In this document: one piece after another, positions 7,457 to 14,901 of the stretch
Numbering within the stretch: position 1 is the stretch's first letter
Layout: each line of letters begins with the position of its first letter
Assembly: GCA_031269465.1 (NCBI GenBank)
Contig: JAISZB010000210.1
Coordinates: 1 to 34,655, forward strand
Direction of reading: 5' to 3'
DNA from: Clostridiales bacterium
Lineage (GTDB): Bacteria; Bacillota; Clostridia; Lachnospirales; WQUN01
DNA: 34,655 nucleotides
Position numbers and translations under genes: made by a program
Notes under the pieces: model-generated
The model's database searches: none
Told to the model about the DNA's origin: nothing
The model's input: the letters and a program-made list of their open reading frames with translations, nothing else

Positions 7457-8317
7457 ATGAGCGAATGGAAGACTGCAAAGATCGGAGATTTGGTTTCGAT
7501 GGGAGAAATTGATATAAGAACGGGACCCTTTGGAACTCAACTCAAAGCTTCTGATTATGTAAATAGGGGGACGCCGGTTGTCAATGTGAGAAACATTGGC
7601 TATGGCGAAATCATTGATGCAAAACTTGAATTTATATCCAAAGATACCACTCATCGTCTTCAACAGCATCTTCTCAAAGAGAATGATATATTATTCGGTC
7701 GAAAAGCATCCGTTGATCGCCATGCATTCATAGATAAAAGCCATGAGGGCTGGCTGCAGGGGTCTGATTGCATGCGTCTGAGAATTTCAAGCTCAAAGGT
7801 TAATCCTCGATTTCTATCATATTTCTTCCAAACGCGGGAACATAGGGATGTAATGCTTGCACTATGCTCCAGTGGAACTATAATGGCATCGCTAAATCAG
7901 AAACTCATGTGTGAAGTAAACTTTCCGTTGCCACCGATGTACATTCAAAATAGAATTGTGAGTATCCTTAAAGCTGTAAACTATAAAATTGCCAATAATA
8001 ACACAATAAACAATCATTTAGCGTCAATATCGGCAACGGATAACTCCCCGGACATCAGCTTTGGAAGCAGGGCATCGCGCAAAGCCGCCAAACGAGCGGA
8101 TTCCGAGTTGTTCGCTTGCATTTGCAAGAACATCGGGCCAACGGTCTCCTCGAAACTTGCAAGGATATCATCGCTTGGAAGGGCGATTTCCAGAGCATTT
8201 AGAACAGCGGTAGTCATGCTCGGCACAGCAGAGCCGACATTCATTCCCGCCAAATCGAGGTCACGCATGGTGAAGTACACAAACTTTGCCACGTTGGGAC
8301 GGGTCAAATGCGTATAG
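7457..8317 (+). CDS. HsdS N-terminal half, currently joined to an inverted cassette (off configuration)
   Basis: Residues 1-188 are a genuine HsdS N-terminal half. They hold one target-recognition domain (from WKTAKIGDLVSMGEIDIRTG, with TGPFGTQLKASDY and FPLPPMYIQNRIV motifs) and the start of the central helix, ending NNTINNHL at inversion site 3 (8009-8020). The remaining 98 residues read the next cassette backwards, as shown by the low-complexity run SRASRKAAKRADS, and are not a real domain. The gene starts 13 bases after the recombinase stop, with AAGGATG upstream. The product is therefore a half-sized specificity subunit. Half-HsdS proteins of type I systems can sometimes dimerise and function, so it may not be inert. 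Inverting 8009-8589 would restore a full-length second HsdS in frame. Confidence 0.85.
   Translation: MSEWKTAKIGDLVSMGEIDIRTGPFGTQLKASDYVNRGTPVVNVRNIGYGEIIDAKLEFISKDTTHRLQQHLLKENDILFGRKASVDRHAFIDKSHEGWLQGSDCMRLRISSSKVNPRFLSYFFQTREHRDVMLALCSSGTIMASLNQKLMCEVNFPLPPMYIQNRIVSILKAVNYKIANNNTINNHLASISATDNSPDISFGSRASRKAAKRADSELFACICKNIGPTVSSKLARISSLGRAISRAFRTAVVMLGTAEPTFIPAKSRSRMVKYTNFATLGRVKCV
8009..8020 (+). repeat. hsdS inversion site 3 (end of the second N-terminal half)
   Basis: AACAATCATTTA is in frame as Asn-Asn-His-Leu (codons 185-188 of the second hsdS). The 16 bases 8005-8020 are identical to 5586-5601. On the other strand the same bases contain the TGA stop of the inverted cassette. Confidence 0.85.
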
Positions 8318-8628
8318 AACATTGTGTCCACCGTCCAAAAAGGTTTGCAGATATAAAGCACGTTGTTAAGAGAGCCTTTTCGAGGAATCAGGACGGATTC
8401 GCCGCTGTACAAAGCTTCGTTGACATAGCGAATAATGCCGCCCGAACCGTAGCAAGGTATTTCGCCGTCATCAAGCCGTTTGTGGTCTTTTCCGTAGCAG
8501 ACAGTCAGGATGTCAGACAGCACGGCAATCTCGCCTTCGCTACATTGCTCAATGAAAATGACATGTGCCATCTGCTCTAAATGATTGTTTTTATAATTTA
8601 TATTACGACAAAATTTACTAATACACAT
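8014..8628 (-). CDS. Silent hsdS C-terminal cassette (inverted)
   Basis: Read on the minus strand, this is an HsdS C-terminal half. It begins at the shared NNHLEQMA at site 4 (8589), runs through a second target-recognition domain (LSDILTVCYGKDHKRLDDGE, then YGSGGIIRYVNEALYSGESV and IPRKGSLNN), and ends with the same distal repeat as the active copy (LLPKLMSGELSVADIDAK). The true cassette is 8014-8589. The upstream 13 residues of the open frame come from the AT-rich flank and probably do not belong. It has no ribosome binding site or promoter of its own, so it is expressed only after recombination onto an N-terminal half. Its recognition domain differs clearly from that of cassette 1. Confidence 0.88.
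   Translation of the reverse strand: MCISKFCRNINYKNNHLEQMAHVIFIEQCSEGEIAVLSDILTVCYGKDHKRLDDGEIPCYGSGGIIRYVNEALYSGESVLIPRKGSLNNVLYICKPFWTVDTMFYTHLTRPNVAKFVYFTMRDLDLAGMNVGSAVPSMTTAVLNALEIALPSDDILASFEETVGPMFLQMQANNSESARLAALRDALLPKLMSGELSVADIDAK
8578..8589 (-). repeat. hsdS inversion site 4 (start of cassette 2)
   Basis: TAAATGATTGTT is an exact reverse complement of sites 1 and 3. On the minus strand the sequence continues GAGCAGATGGC exactly as after site 1. Recombination of site 1 with site 4 would therefore fuse the first N-terminal half to cassette 2 in frame. Confidence 0.85.
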
Positions 8629-8723
8629 ATTTTGAAATTGGCTGTGCAGTAAAAAGTGAATTACACACTAAAATAACTTGCATTCGGACGTTTGATATAG
8701 GAGAACTTTAGGAGGCTAGCCGT

Positions 8724-11700
8724 ATGCCATTTACCGAAGCAAATTACGAAAACGCGGTGATTGAAGTATTCCGCGACGCGTTGGGGTACTCCTACGTCTA
8801 CGGACCCGATGTGGCGCGTGACTACGCTGACCCGCTTTACTTGGGCGAGTTGTTGCCCGCTCTGCGGCGAGTAAACCCCGGGTTGCCCGACAGCGCCCTG
8901 TACGAAGCAGTCTATAAGCTACGCAATTGTGAAGGCAGTACGGTGTTCCAGAAGAACATGCTATTTATGGACTACCTCCAAAACGGCATATCAGTGAGCT
9001 ACTTCTACAAAGGCGAGCAACAGGCTGCTCTGGTGCGGTTCGTAGAATACGAAAACGTGGACAGGAATACGTTCACCGCCGCCAACCAGTGGACGATTAC
9101 TGAGAATAGCGAAAAACGCCCCGATATTATCGTGTTCCTGAATGGTCTGCCTGTGGTGGTCTTCGAGTTGAAGTCACCCTCCCGCGAGGAAACTGACGCT
9201 TCTGAGGCTTTTCGGCAACTCCGCAACTATATGACAGAGATTCCGACCCTGTTTATCTATAACGCTTTCTGCGTGATGAGCGACCTCGCCGTCTCTAAAG
9301 CCGGCACGATTACGGCGGGCGAAGACCGCTTCATGGAGTGGAAAACGAAGGACGGTAGCTACGAAAACACGCAGTACGCCCAGTTCGATACCTTTATCGA
9401 GGGAATGTTCGATAAAGCGCGCCTGCTCGACATCATCAAGAATTTCATTTGCTTCTCAGCGGACGCGAAGATTCTCGGCGCGTACCACCAGTATTTCGCC
9501 GTTCGAAAAGCCGTGGCCTCCACCGCTAAGGCGACTAGAACCGACGGCAAAGGCGGCGTGTTCTGGCATACCCAAGGAAGCGGCAAGTCCCTGTCGATGG
9601 TGTTCTACGCCCATCTTCTTCAAGAGGCTTTGAACTCGCCGATTATAGTTGTGTTGACCGACCGCAACGACCTTGACGAACAGCTATTCGGGCAGTTTGC
9701 CAAGTGTTCCGATTTCCTGCGCCAAGTGCCGCGGCACGCCGAAAGCCGCGGCCACTTAAAGAAACTGCTTGCCGGACGACAAGCCAACGGCATCATCTTC
9801 ACTACAGCGCAGAAGTTCGAGGAGGGTTCCGAGTTTTTGTCCAACCGCCGCAACATCATCGTCATGGTGGACGAGGCGCACCGCAGCCAGTTTATCGATG
9901 AGCGGGTGGACAGCAAGACGGGGCGCATCCGGAAATCCTTCGGGCTTATTATCCGCGAGAGCCTGCCGAATGCGACATACATAGGCTTCACGGGGACTCC
10001 CATTTCCAGTAAAGACCGTTCAACAATTGAGGTTTTCGGCGATTACATCGACATCTACGACATGACACAAGCCGTGGAAGATGGCGCGACCAGACCTGTT
10101 TACTACGAGAGCCGCGTAATTCACCTAAAATTGAACGAAGACATTCTGAGGCTCATCGACGCCGAGTACGAAATTATGGCGCAGAACGCTGAAGATTACG
10201 CCATCGAGAAGAGCAAAAAGGAACTCGGCAAGTTGGAGTCCATCCTCGGCGCAGAGCAAACTGTGACTTCGCTGTGCGAGGATATCGTGAAGCATTACGA
10301 GGAAAACCGGCAGCACGAACTCACGGGCAAGGCATTGATAGTCGGGTATTCTCGCGCCATCGCCATGTCCATCTACCGCAAGCTCCTTCAACTGCGTCCT
10401 GAATGGGCGGAAAAAGTAGGCGTAGTCATGACTGAGAGCAACAAAGACCCTGAAGAGTGGCGAAGCTTTATAGGCAACAAGCGCCACCGCGACGAGATGG
10501 CGAAGCGGTTCAAGGACGATAGCGGCCTGCTAAAAATCGCCATCGTCGTGGATATGTGGCTGACAGGCTTTGATGTGCCGTCGCTCGCCACGATGTATGT
10601 TTACAAGCCAATGGCGGGGCATAGCCTCATGCAAGCCATCGCCCGCGTCAACCGAGTTTACAAGGACAAGGAAGGCGGATTGGTGGTCGACTACGTCGGC
10701 ATCGCTTCGGCTCTTAAACAGGCGATGAACGACTACACCAACCGCGACAAGAACAACTACGGCGATACGGACATCGCCAAGACCGCCCTGCCGAAGTTCA
10801 TCGAGAAACTGGAAGTTTGCCGCGACCTGTTCCACGGCTTCGACTATTCAGGATTCATGCGGGATAACGCCACAGACCTATCCCGCGCCAAGGCTATCAG
10901 CGGAGGCGTGAATTTCCTGGTCGCCATTGACGCTCAACCCCACAGCGATATGGAAGAGACGCTGCGGGTTGCAGAGTCGTCGGCAGGATATGGCGCTGCC
11001 ACAAGCCGCAAGGATGCGTTTACTAAAGAGGCGATGTTTCTGCGGCAGGCGCTGTCTCTTTGCCGCTCGCTACTTACAGCGGCGCAGCGATATGAAGCAG
11101 CCTATTTCGAAGCTGTGCGGACGCTCCTCACCCGCATCACCGTCGAGGGCAAGCCGTTGTCCTTGAAGGAAATAAACGCCCGCGTCAACGAGCTGTTGAA
11201 AGCGAGCATTCAAAGCGAGGGCGTCATCAATCTGTTCTCAGACGTGGACACGGGATTCTCCCTGTTCGATCCGAAATTCCTTGAAGAAATCGCCAAGATG
11301 AAGGAAAAGAACATTGCCGTTGAGATTTTGAAGAAACTGCTCGCCGAACAGGTCTCCCTCTACCGTAGAACAAACCTTGTCAAATCCGAAAAGTTCTCGG
11401 AAATGCTATCGCGGGCGATGAAGGCGTACCTGAACGGAATGATCTCTAACGAGGAAGTCATCGCCGAGCTGATGAAGATGGCGAAGGACATGTCGACCGC
11501 CCAAGCGGAGGGCGATGCAATGGGGCTTTCCGAAGAGGAGCTGGCGTTTTATGACGCGCTGACATACCCGGAAGCAGTCAAGGACTTCTACGACAATGCG
11601 GAGCTCGTGGCCATGACCCGCGAGCTCGCCGATATGCTTCGCAAGAACCGCACCATCGACTGGCAAAAAAAAGAATCCGCCCGCGCTGGTATGCGCCGCA

Positions 11701-11801
11701 TGGTCAAGAAGCTGCTAAAGAAATACAAGTACCCGCCAGAGGGCATGGAAGACGCAATCGCAACTGTAATCGGGCAGTGCGAGATGTGGACGGATAATTA
11801 A
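8724..11801 (+). CDS. hsdR: Type I restriction-modification endonuclease/translocase subunit HsdR
   Basis: This 1025-residue motor subunit cleaves unmethylated DNA after ATP-driven translocation. The N-terminal PD-(D/E)XK nuclease has Asp134 (RPDIIVF) and Glu148-x-Lys150 (FELKS). The superfamily 2 helicase follows, with Walker A TQGSGKS (283-289), VLTDRNDLDEQLF, DEAH (383-386), GFTGTPI, and the later motifs DMWLTGFDVPS and QAIARVNRV. A helical C-terminal region binds the M2S core. The length matches EcoR124I-type HsdR. The start is supported by AGGAGG (8710-8715) eight bases before the ATG. It lies just downstream of the shuffling module on the same strand, so inversions leave it untouched. 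No damage is seen. Confidence 0.97.
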   Translation: MPFTEANYENAVIEVFRDALGYSYVYGPDVARDYADPLYLGELLPALRRVNPGLPDSALYEAVYKLRNCEGSTVFQKNMLFMDYLQNGISVSYFYKGEQQAALVRFVEYENVDRNTFTAANQWTITENSEKRPDIIVFLNGLPVVVFELKSPSREETDASEAFRQLRNYMTEIPTLFIYNAFCVMSDLAVSKAGTITAGEDRFMEWKTKDGSYENTQYAQFDTFIEGMFDKARLLDIIKNFICFSADAKILGAYHQYFAVRKAVASTAKATRTDGKGGVFWHTQGSGKSLSMVFYAHLLQEALNSPIIVVLTDRNDLDEQLFGQFAKCSDFLRQVPRHAESRGHLKKLLAGRQANGIIFTTAQKFEEGSEFLSNRRNIIVMVDEAHRSQFIDERVDSKTGRIRKSFGLIIRESLPNATYIGFTGTPISSKDRSTIEVFGDYIDIYDMTQAVEDGATRPVYYESRVIHLKLNEDILRLIDAEYEIMAQNAEDYAIEKSKKELGKLESILGAEQTVTSLCEDIVKHYEENRQHELTGKALIVGYSRAIAMSIYRKLLQLRPEWAEKVGVVMTESNKDPEEWRSFIGNKRHRDEMAKRFKDDSGLLKIAIVVDMWLTGFDVPSLATMYVYKPMAGHSLMQAIARVNRVYKDKEGGLVVDYVGIASALKQAMNDYTNRDKNNYGDTDIAKTALPKFIEKLEVCRDLFHGFDYSGFMRDNATDLSRAKAISGGVNFLVAIDAQPHSDMEETLRVAESSAGYGAATSRKDAFTKEAMFLRQALSLCRSLLTAAQRYEAAYFEAVRTLLTRITVEGKPLSLKEINARVNELLKASIQSEGVINLFSDVDTGFSLFDPKFLEEIAKMKEKNIAVEILKKLLAEQVSLYRRTNLVKSEKFSEMLSRAMKAYLNGMISNEEVIAELMKMAKDMSTAQAEGDAMGLSEEELAFYDALTYPEAVKDFYDNAELVAMTRELADMLRKNRTIDWQKKESARAGMRRMVKKLLKKYKYPPEGMEDAIATVIGQCEMWTDN

Positions 11802-12514
11802 TGGAGTTTGATGCGAGGAACGCATTCAATCAATATCTTTGCTTACATGAATGTGACAATGCGGTACAAAATCCCAATTGGCTTTTAAGATTACTTATTG
11901 AGGAAGTTGAGGGATGCGAAGTGAGTGAACAAAGTAAAAGAAAATATACAAGAGCCGCGCTGAAGAACATGACTATATCCATTTTAATGATGGCTTTTTT
12001 TACAATTTTTTGGGCAAACTTCATGCTAATGTCCTTTGCGACTAACATATTGGCAATCATTGGATTTGCACTGCTTGCAATCTATTCCGCTTGGCTTGCT
12101 TTTATGGGAGTCAAGCTAAAACGCGCCGTAGCGGCCTTGCCGGATGAGCCCAAGCAGGAACTTGATGCGCGTGCAGAAAAACGCTGGAATCTCATCTTCA
12201 TTATTCAGGGGATTGCAATCGGGGCAAGTTGCGCTTTACTTGGCGCATTCAGCCTATACAATTATATCATCCCGGTCATCGTGTTGATTATCGGCCTTCA
12301 CTATTTTCCGCTCGGATTGCTGTATCACACCCCGATTCACTTTATTGTCGGGGTGCCGGTTGTTTTGCTTTCGACTTTTGCGACGATTTTTTTCCCGCCA
12401 AGCGATTTTAGTTCCGCAGCCGGAGGATTTTCCTCGCTTGCGGCTGCATGCAGCACAACCGTTTTGGGAGCATATATGATGGCTTCTGTTACGAGCGCGA
12501 TGGTTAAGAAATAA
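11801..12514 (+). CDS. Polytopic membrane protein coupled to hsdR, unknown function
   Basis: This protein of up to 237 residues has about six hydrophobic segments: about 57-77, 79-100, 128-148, 150-172, 176-197 and 205-230. A soluble charged stretch separates the second and third. The ATG overlaps the hsdR stop (TAATG), which would couple their translation. However, GTG 11921, with GAGGGATG just upstream, gives a 197-residue protein that starts right before the first membrane segment and may be the true start. The motif LHYFPLGLLYH in the fourth segment recalls small uncharacterised membrane families such as DUF7010, but I am not sure of the match. Membrane proteins are not standard members of type I R-M operons. 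Confidence 0.7.
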   Translation: MEFDARNAFNQYLCLHECDNAVQNPNWLLRLLIEEVEGCEVSEQSKRKYTRAALKNMTISILMMAFFTIFWANFMLMSFATNILAIIGFALLAIYSAWLAFMGVKLKRAVAALPDEPKQELDARAEKRWNLIFIIQGIAIGASCALLGAFSLYNYIIPVIVLIIGLHYFPLGLLYHTPIHFIVGVPVVLLSTFATIFFPPSDFSSAAGGFSSLAAACSTTVLGAYMMASVTSAMVKK

Positions 12515-12900
12515 GGCTTATCCGTTCGACAAATTCCAGTTCTCGATATAGTTTCCGCCCCCTCAGGAGACTCATGCAAAGGCTCTCACTCTCTGTGAGT
12601 TGACCATGCGCCGGCTTCGGTTCGTACAGATTTTCCGCCATCTCCGGACAGCTTTTGCAGTTTACAGGCACCTTCAGTTTCATGACGCCAGTCATTTTTC
12701 CTTGCTCTTTGCCTTCTTTGACGCCGTTGCCTACCATTGCCGGTTTACCTTCGAACTATGCGACTCAAATGCTGATAGGATGCCAATCCATTTAGATGTT
12801 CTGTTCGGGCTAGCCTATGATGAATCTTATAAACCACCCGAAGCTCGCTTGGCGGCTAAAGCAGTATCTAAACAGCATAAGCGCGTCGTTCAAAAATAGC
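12515..12900. other. Region without a convincing gene
   Basis: A minus-strand frame (12737-12504, 77 residues) contains NGVKEGKEQGKMTG, reminiscent of the charged tail of Rpn/PD-(D/E)XK nuclease-family proteins, and a KLYRELEFVERIS ending. No ribosome binding site or nuclease core is present. It may be a remnant, but I cannot support a gene. Confidence 0.3.
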
Positions 12901-13274
12901 TATATACTTATGCATAGCTTTTCGAAGGGAAATGCGTTATATTATGGCCTCGCCGGAGCTTGGGGGGAGCGTGCATAGGCGCGCTTAAGGCGGATAGGGT
13001 TGCATTTCCAGGCGACATGAAGATTTCCGCCGTCGAATTCGCAAAAATTCCCGGCATACCGGATTTCAGCCTCGATGAAGCGAAAAAGCCGGAACGCTGT
13101 GTCTATAGATATGAAGGCGAGCTGAACGGAATCGAAAGCGCTGCGGTTCTATCGAAGGAATTCTTCGGGAAGCCCGCCGCTTTGAGGGAGTTCATTTGCA
13201 CGGACGCCAGCCTGGACATCAAGGCAATTCTTGAATATTATGGAAGTATGCGGCATGGAATCAATAGTTATTGA
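12900..13274 (+). pseudogene. DDE transposase fragment (IS701-like), central part
   Basis: Two frames joined by a frameshift near 12960 read as the middle of a DDE transposase. The first holds KGNALYYGLAGAWGE. The second, 12960-13274, holds IGALKADRVAFPGD, VYRYEGELNGIESAAVLSK and REFICTDASLDIKAILEYYG, the segment just before the catalytic glutamate helix in IS701/DDE_5-type enzymes. It breaks off right there, so the catalytic Glu is missing and the product is inactive. Bases 12908-12945 recur inverted at 26654-26691 with three mismatches, showing a second broken copy of the same element. Confidence 0.75.
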
Positions 13275-13293
13275 TAACATGCCTTATCAATAA
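13268..13293. repeat. 10-base perfect inverted repeat after the transposase fragment
   Basis: TTATTGATAA (13268-13277) and TTATCAATAA (13284-13293) surround CATGCC. Thirteen bases of this (TGCCTTATCAATA) recur inverted at 13688-13700, so the pair may mark ends of a small lost insertion. Confidence 0.45.
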
Positions 13294-13889
13294 TCATTAG
13301 TTTTGAAAATATTAAAAGTATTAGATTCATTTTAAGTTTTCACAAAACAGCTATAGCTTATTTTTATGAGCGCAAAGATCCAGAATGCATTGCGTGAAGC
13401 GCACGCAGCCACATCACGCGTCATGGTTGCGCAGGACGCGCAATGCCCCATCGCCGCATTCCAGGTTCATAGCTCCTAAAAGCCCGCTTTAGCGCATGTC
13501 CACGCAAATCAAGCAACGCGGCCAAATGCGCCGCAATAGGAAAGGCTTCAAGGAAAGCGCCATGAATACGCGGCTGAATTGGCTGCCGCTTAGACGGCTA
13601 TGATTCTTGGCAAAGCGCTGTCAATACTCAAATGAGTAAAATGAGGCGCCACAAGGCTTGCAAGGATCGCTGCATGATTACTAAAAGTATTGATAAGGCA
13701 CATTGAGACGTTTTTTTTCCAAGCAAAGGACAACACTGCCTTAATCTGTTCACTTTTATGCGAAATCCGCCATACGATTCCCTGGAAAAATTAGAACGCT
13801 TAATGGATTTGGCATTTCATAATCCCAAATCAGTTTGGCTTAGATAAAGGGTTTTAGTCTCAAATTATATCCGCTATGCAAGTAAGGGT
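13294..13889. other. Non-coding stretch
   Basis: No open frame with coding character, RNA gene or promoter stands out on either strand. The only structure is the 13-base inverted partner at 13688-13700 described with the preceding repeat. Composition shifts from AT-rich at the edges to about 50% GC in the middle, consistent with IS debris. Confidence 0.4.
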
Positions 13890-14479
13890 TTATAAAAAAA
13901 TATAGCCCTAAAACCCGAAGACAAGGAGAACGCTTACGGAGAGGGCTATATCCATGTCCGAGGCGCATTTTGTTTTGGAGCCGCCTTGCCAAGATCCTTT
14001 CCGCGCCTTTGGATTGCACAGTTAAGCGCGATGCTTACGCAACCTGCCGCCTACGCCACGGCTTGGCTCTCCCGGGCAGCCTTCCCTTCGAGGCGGGAGA
14101 AAACGCGCGCCGCCCCTTGAATGGGGCGCCTCGCCTGCCTCGAAGGCTTGGCCTCCGCATTCGCGGCAGCGTCGAAGCTGAAGAGAATCGGCTTTTCAAT
14201 TTCTTGGGAATGTTTAAGCATGCATTCATACGCTGCGTTTTTTATGCAGTCCCGGATTGCCCCTTCATCCCATTGTCCAATTGAAATGAAGCGGCCCGCG
14301 GCTGCGCGGCGGCAATAGGCCTGCTCTGCGGCGCCGGCAGTTTTGGCTGCGGAGCCTTTTCCACCATCGGCACTGCAATCGTCGCAATATGAATCGGGAA
14401 AATTTGCTGCTGATTTTGATGTATTTGAAAATCTAAGAAAATCGACTATAATAGGATTCATAGTGCTACCTACGCTCAA
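13890..14479 (-). pseudogene. Internally deleted DDE transposase (IS701-like): N-terminus joined to the element's 3' end
   Basis: On the minus strand, from ATG near 14461 (MNPIIVDFLRFSNTSK), the frame reads a transposase N-terminal half. It includes AAAGRFISIGQWDEGAIRDC, the segment with the likely first catalytic Asp (KPILFSFDAAANAEAKPS) and ARVFSRLEGKAA. A frameshift near 14050 leads to VSIALNCAIQRRGKD, after which coding stops and the element's terminal hairpin (13900-13951) follows directly. The central and C-terminal catalytic parts are missing. The structure is a deletion derivative that could only have moved using a transposase supplied in trans. The family is judged from similarity to the other transposase remnants here. 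Confidence 0.7.
13900..13951 (-). terminator. IS-end hairpin with U-tract (terminator on the minus strand)
   Basis: ATATAGCCCT (13900-13909) and AGGGCTATAT (13942-13951) are a perfect 10-base inverted repeat. On the minus strand the hairpin is followed by a run of seven T. The inner 32 bases (13919-13950) are repeated exactly at 26619-26650. It closes the truncated transposase and probably is the 3' end of that element. Confidence 0.65.
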
Positions 14480-14727
14480 TTTTATTAGTTACTATGGCAG
14501 GATCTAATATATTCCATTTAGCGCATACTGCCTCTATTTTTTCAATAAAGGCATAGCTAAATTATGAGGGCAGGCAAGTAGTTTCTTGTTCATTATTCCC
14601 AATTCCAAGACTCACATAGCTTCCTGAACTGAATCTGCATTTTGTGCAATATTACCTTTCCGAGCTTCCGTTATTTGACCTAGGCAACCGCTCATTTAGA
14701 GGTAAATGGTAAAATAAAATAAATCTA
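14480..14727. other. Intergenic region between the transposase relic and the sensor kinase
   Basis: This AT-rich stretch has no supportable gene. It holds the upstream region of the minus-strand transposase relic on one side and the leader of the two-component operon on the other. Confidence 0.4.
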
Positions 14728-14757
14728 TTGACAGCGGGAAGATCGATGTCTTAGTAT
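14728..14757 (+). promoter_or_regulatory. Candidate promoter of the two-component operon
   Basis: TTGACA (14728-14733) and TAGTAT (14752-14757) are 18 bases apart. They lie about 145 bases before the kinase start, with no gene between them. The -35 is perfect and the -10 is moderate. Confidence 0.5.
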
Positions 14758-14901
14758 TACTGAAAGAACATTAATCGACCGTAAACCTCTCATCCAAAAT
14801 GATCAAGGGGCTTATACACCGGCACACTGGCGATGCGTAAGCCTCTTGTACTATTATTTTGTAGACACTCATCATCATCAACTGGGAAAAGAGAATCTGA
14901 T

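Noticed and set aside
7457..8317. A complete alternative HsdS of 286 residues
   Set aside because: Only the first 188 residues are HsdS; the rest is the reverse reading of cassette 2.
5590..8589. attL/attR sites of an integrated prophage or genomic island
   Set aside because: The repeats are inverted pairs inside hsdS coding sequence and no phage or island genes lie between them, which fits inversion rather than integration.
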